DNA of 64,000 nt from Roseiarcus sp963805295 (GTDB lineage: Bacteria > Pseudomonadota > Alphaproteobacteria > Rhizobiales > Beijerinckiaceae): NCBI GenBank assembly GCA_963805295.1, contig CAWDTW010000034.1, forward strand, positions 186,001 to 250,000. The letters run 5' to 3'. The position numbers and the translations under genes are program-made. A model generated the notes under the pieces. It saw only the letters and a list, made by a program, of their open reading frames with translations. It was not told the origin of the DNA and did not search any database. Each line of letters opens with the position of its first letter. The stretch's first letter is position 1. Below, in pieces: positions 63,496 through 64,000 of this stretch.

Positions 63496-64000
63496 GCGTC
63501 GCGGCCGAACCCCCCGCCCACCGGACGCCGTGGTGGCTCAAGCGCCACGAGACGCTGCTCGCGATCATCCTGGCGATCGCGCTCGTCGGCCTCGGCGCCT
63601 TCAACGAGCGCTTTCTCACCCTCGACAACCTCCTCAACCAGGGCCGGCTGATGACCGAGATCGGCCTCATCGCCCTGCCGATGACCTTCGTCATCGTCAC
63701 CGGCGGCATCGACCTTTCGGTCGGCGCGGTGGTGGGCCTCTGCGCCATCATGCTCGGCTATTCGTGGAAGGCTTTCGGCTTTCCGTTGCCGCTGGCGATC
63801 GTCTTCGCGCTCTTCGTCGGCGGCCTCGCCGGCTTGGTCAACGGCCTCGTCATCACCCGCCTCAAGGTGCCTCCCCTCATCATGACGATCGCCACGCTCG
63901 CCCTCTATCGCGGCCTCGCCGAGGGGATCAGCCAGGCGCGTTCAGTGCGCGGCTATCCGGAATGGTTCTACTTCCTCGGCCAGGGCAGCCTGTTCGGCGT
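63492..64000 (+). CDS. rhaQ: Rhamnose ABC transporter permease, C-terminus cut by window edge
   Basis: First ~169 codons of a second CUT2 permease, starting ATG 63492. FNERFLTLDNLLNQGRLM, VTGGIDLSVGAVVGLCAI and TRLKVPPLIMTIATLALYRG match the family and RhaP. The remainder, and probably rhaS, the mutarotase and the kinase gene, lie beyond the right edge. Confidence 0.92.
   Translation, partial: MSVAAEPPAHRTPWWLKRHETLLAIILAIALVGLGAFNERFLTLDNLLNQGRLMTEIGLIALPMTFVIVTGGIDLSVGAVVGLCAIMLGYSWKAFGFPLPLAIVFALFVGGLAGLVNGLVITRLKVPPLIMTIATLALYRGLAEGISQARSVRGYPEWFYFLGQGSLFG

Overview
The window is GC-rich chromosomal DNA of an alphaproteobacterium, most likely a Hyphomicrobiales member near the Beijerinckiaceae/Methylocystaceae. 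This is inferred from the hpn hopanoid locus, the FdsGBA-D formate dehydrogenase, the two-peptidase M16 locus, the rhizobial-type L-rhamnose locus and rhizobial-style palindromic intergenic repeats. No rRNA, tRNA, CRISPR array or phage module was seen.

Layout. (1) 1-11169: hopanoid and outer-membrane lipid locus. On the minus strand hpnM-hpnA-hpnB-hpnC-hpnD-hpnE-shc are tightly coupled by ATGA overlaps: squalene synthesis by HpnC/D/E, cyclisation by Shc, side-chain chemistry by HpnA/B. On the plus strand hpnN (RND lipid exporter) is followed by mlaA. (2) 11166-17000: an ISAs1 remnant, mutL, a low-GC two-helix membrane protein and a pair of M16 peptidases. (3) 17000-24300: accessory stretch with a decayed methyltransferase, a two-subunit molybdenum hydroxylase, a class III cyclase with TPRs, and an HTH protein with a 174-bp tandem repeat. 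(4) 24330-30219: housekeeping (WYL regulator, lipoprotein, PEBP protein, rsmD, rluB, tadA, MetE-like protein). (5) 30700-41550: mixed accessory region with a large serine hydrolase carrying BTRD-type repeats, an aldehyde dehydrogenase, aroQ, a 201-bp MITE-like element beside an orphan ParD antitoxin, an O-methyltransferase and cobT, a DeoR-MFS fusion ORF and a short-repeat field. (6) 41644-46618: symporter-type hybrid histidine kinase, leuD and a Sco protein. (7) 46727-55678: NAD-dependent formate dehydrogenase operon fdsG-fdsB-fdsA-fdhD-fdsD preceded by a damaged LysR gene and followed by a FUSC transporter. (8) 56483-64000: L-rhamnose catabolism, rhaI and rhaD divergent from rhaR-rhaT-rhaP-rhaQ, running off the right edge.

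A window-wide oddity: at least thirteen single-base insertions break eight otherwise well-conserved genes (hpnE, mutL, an aldehyde dehydrogenase, an O-methyltransferase, cobT, a histidine kinase, fdhD, a FUSC gene). I found no clear single-base deletion. This one-sided bias points to residual insertion errors in the assembly rather than to pseudogenes, and several sit at TCGA sites. Two other genes (LysR, SAM methyltransferase) have larger internal gaps and look truly decayed, or are collapsed assembly.

No convincing wholly new multi-gene system was found. The best candidates for novelty are the beta-lactamase-fold hydrolase with two inserted beta-rich blocks (30737-33259), the HTH protein with 58-residue repeats (23346-24299), the DeoR-MFS fusion ORF (38758-40851) and the MITE beside an orphan antitoxin (36028-36564).
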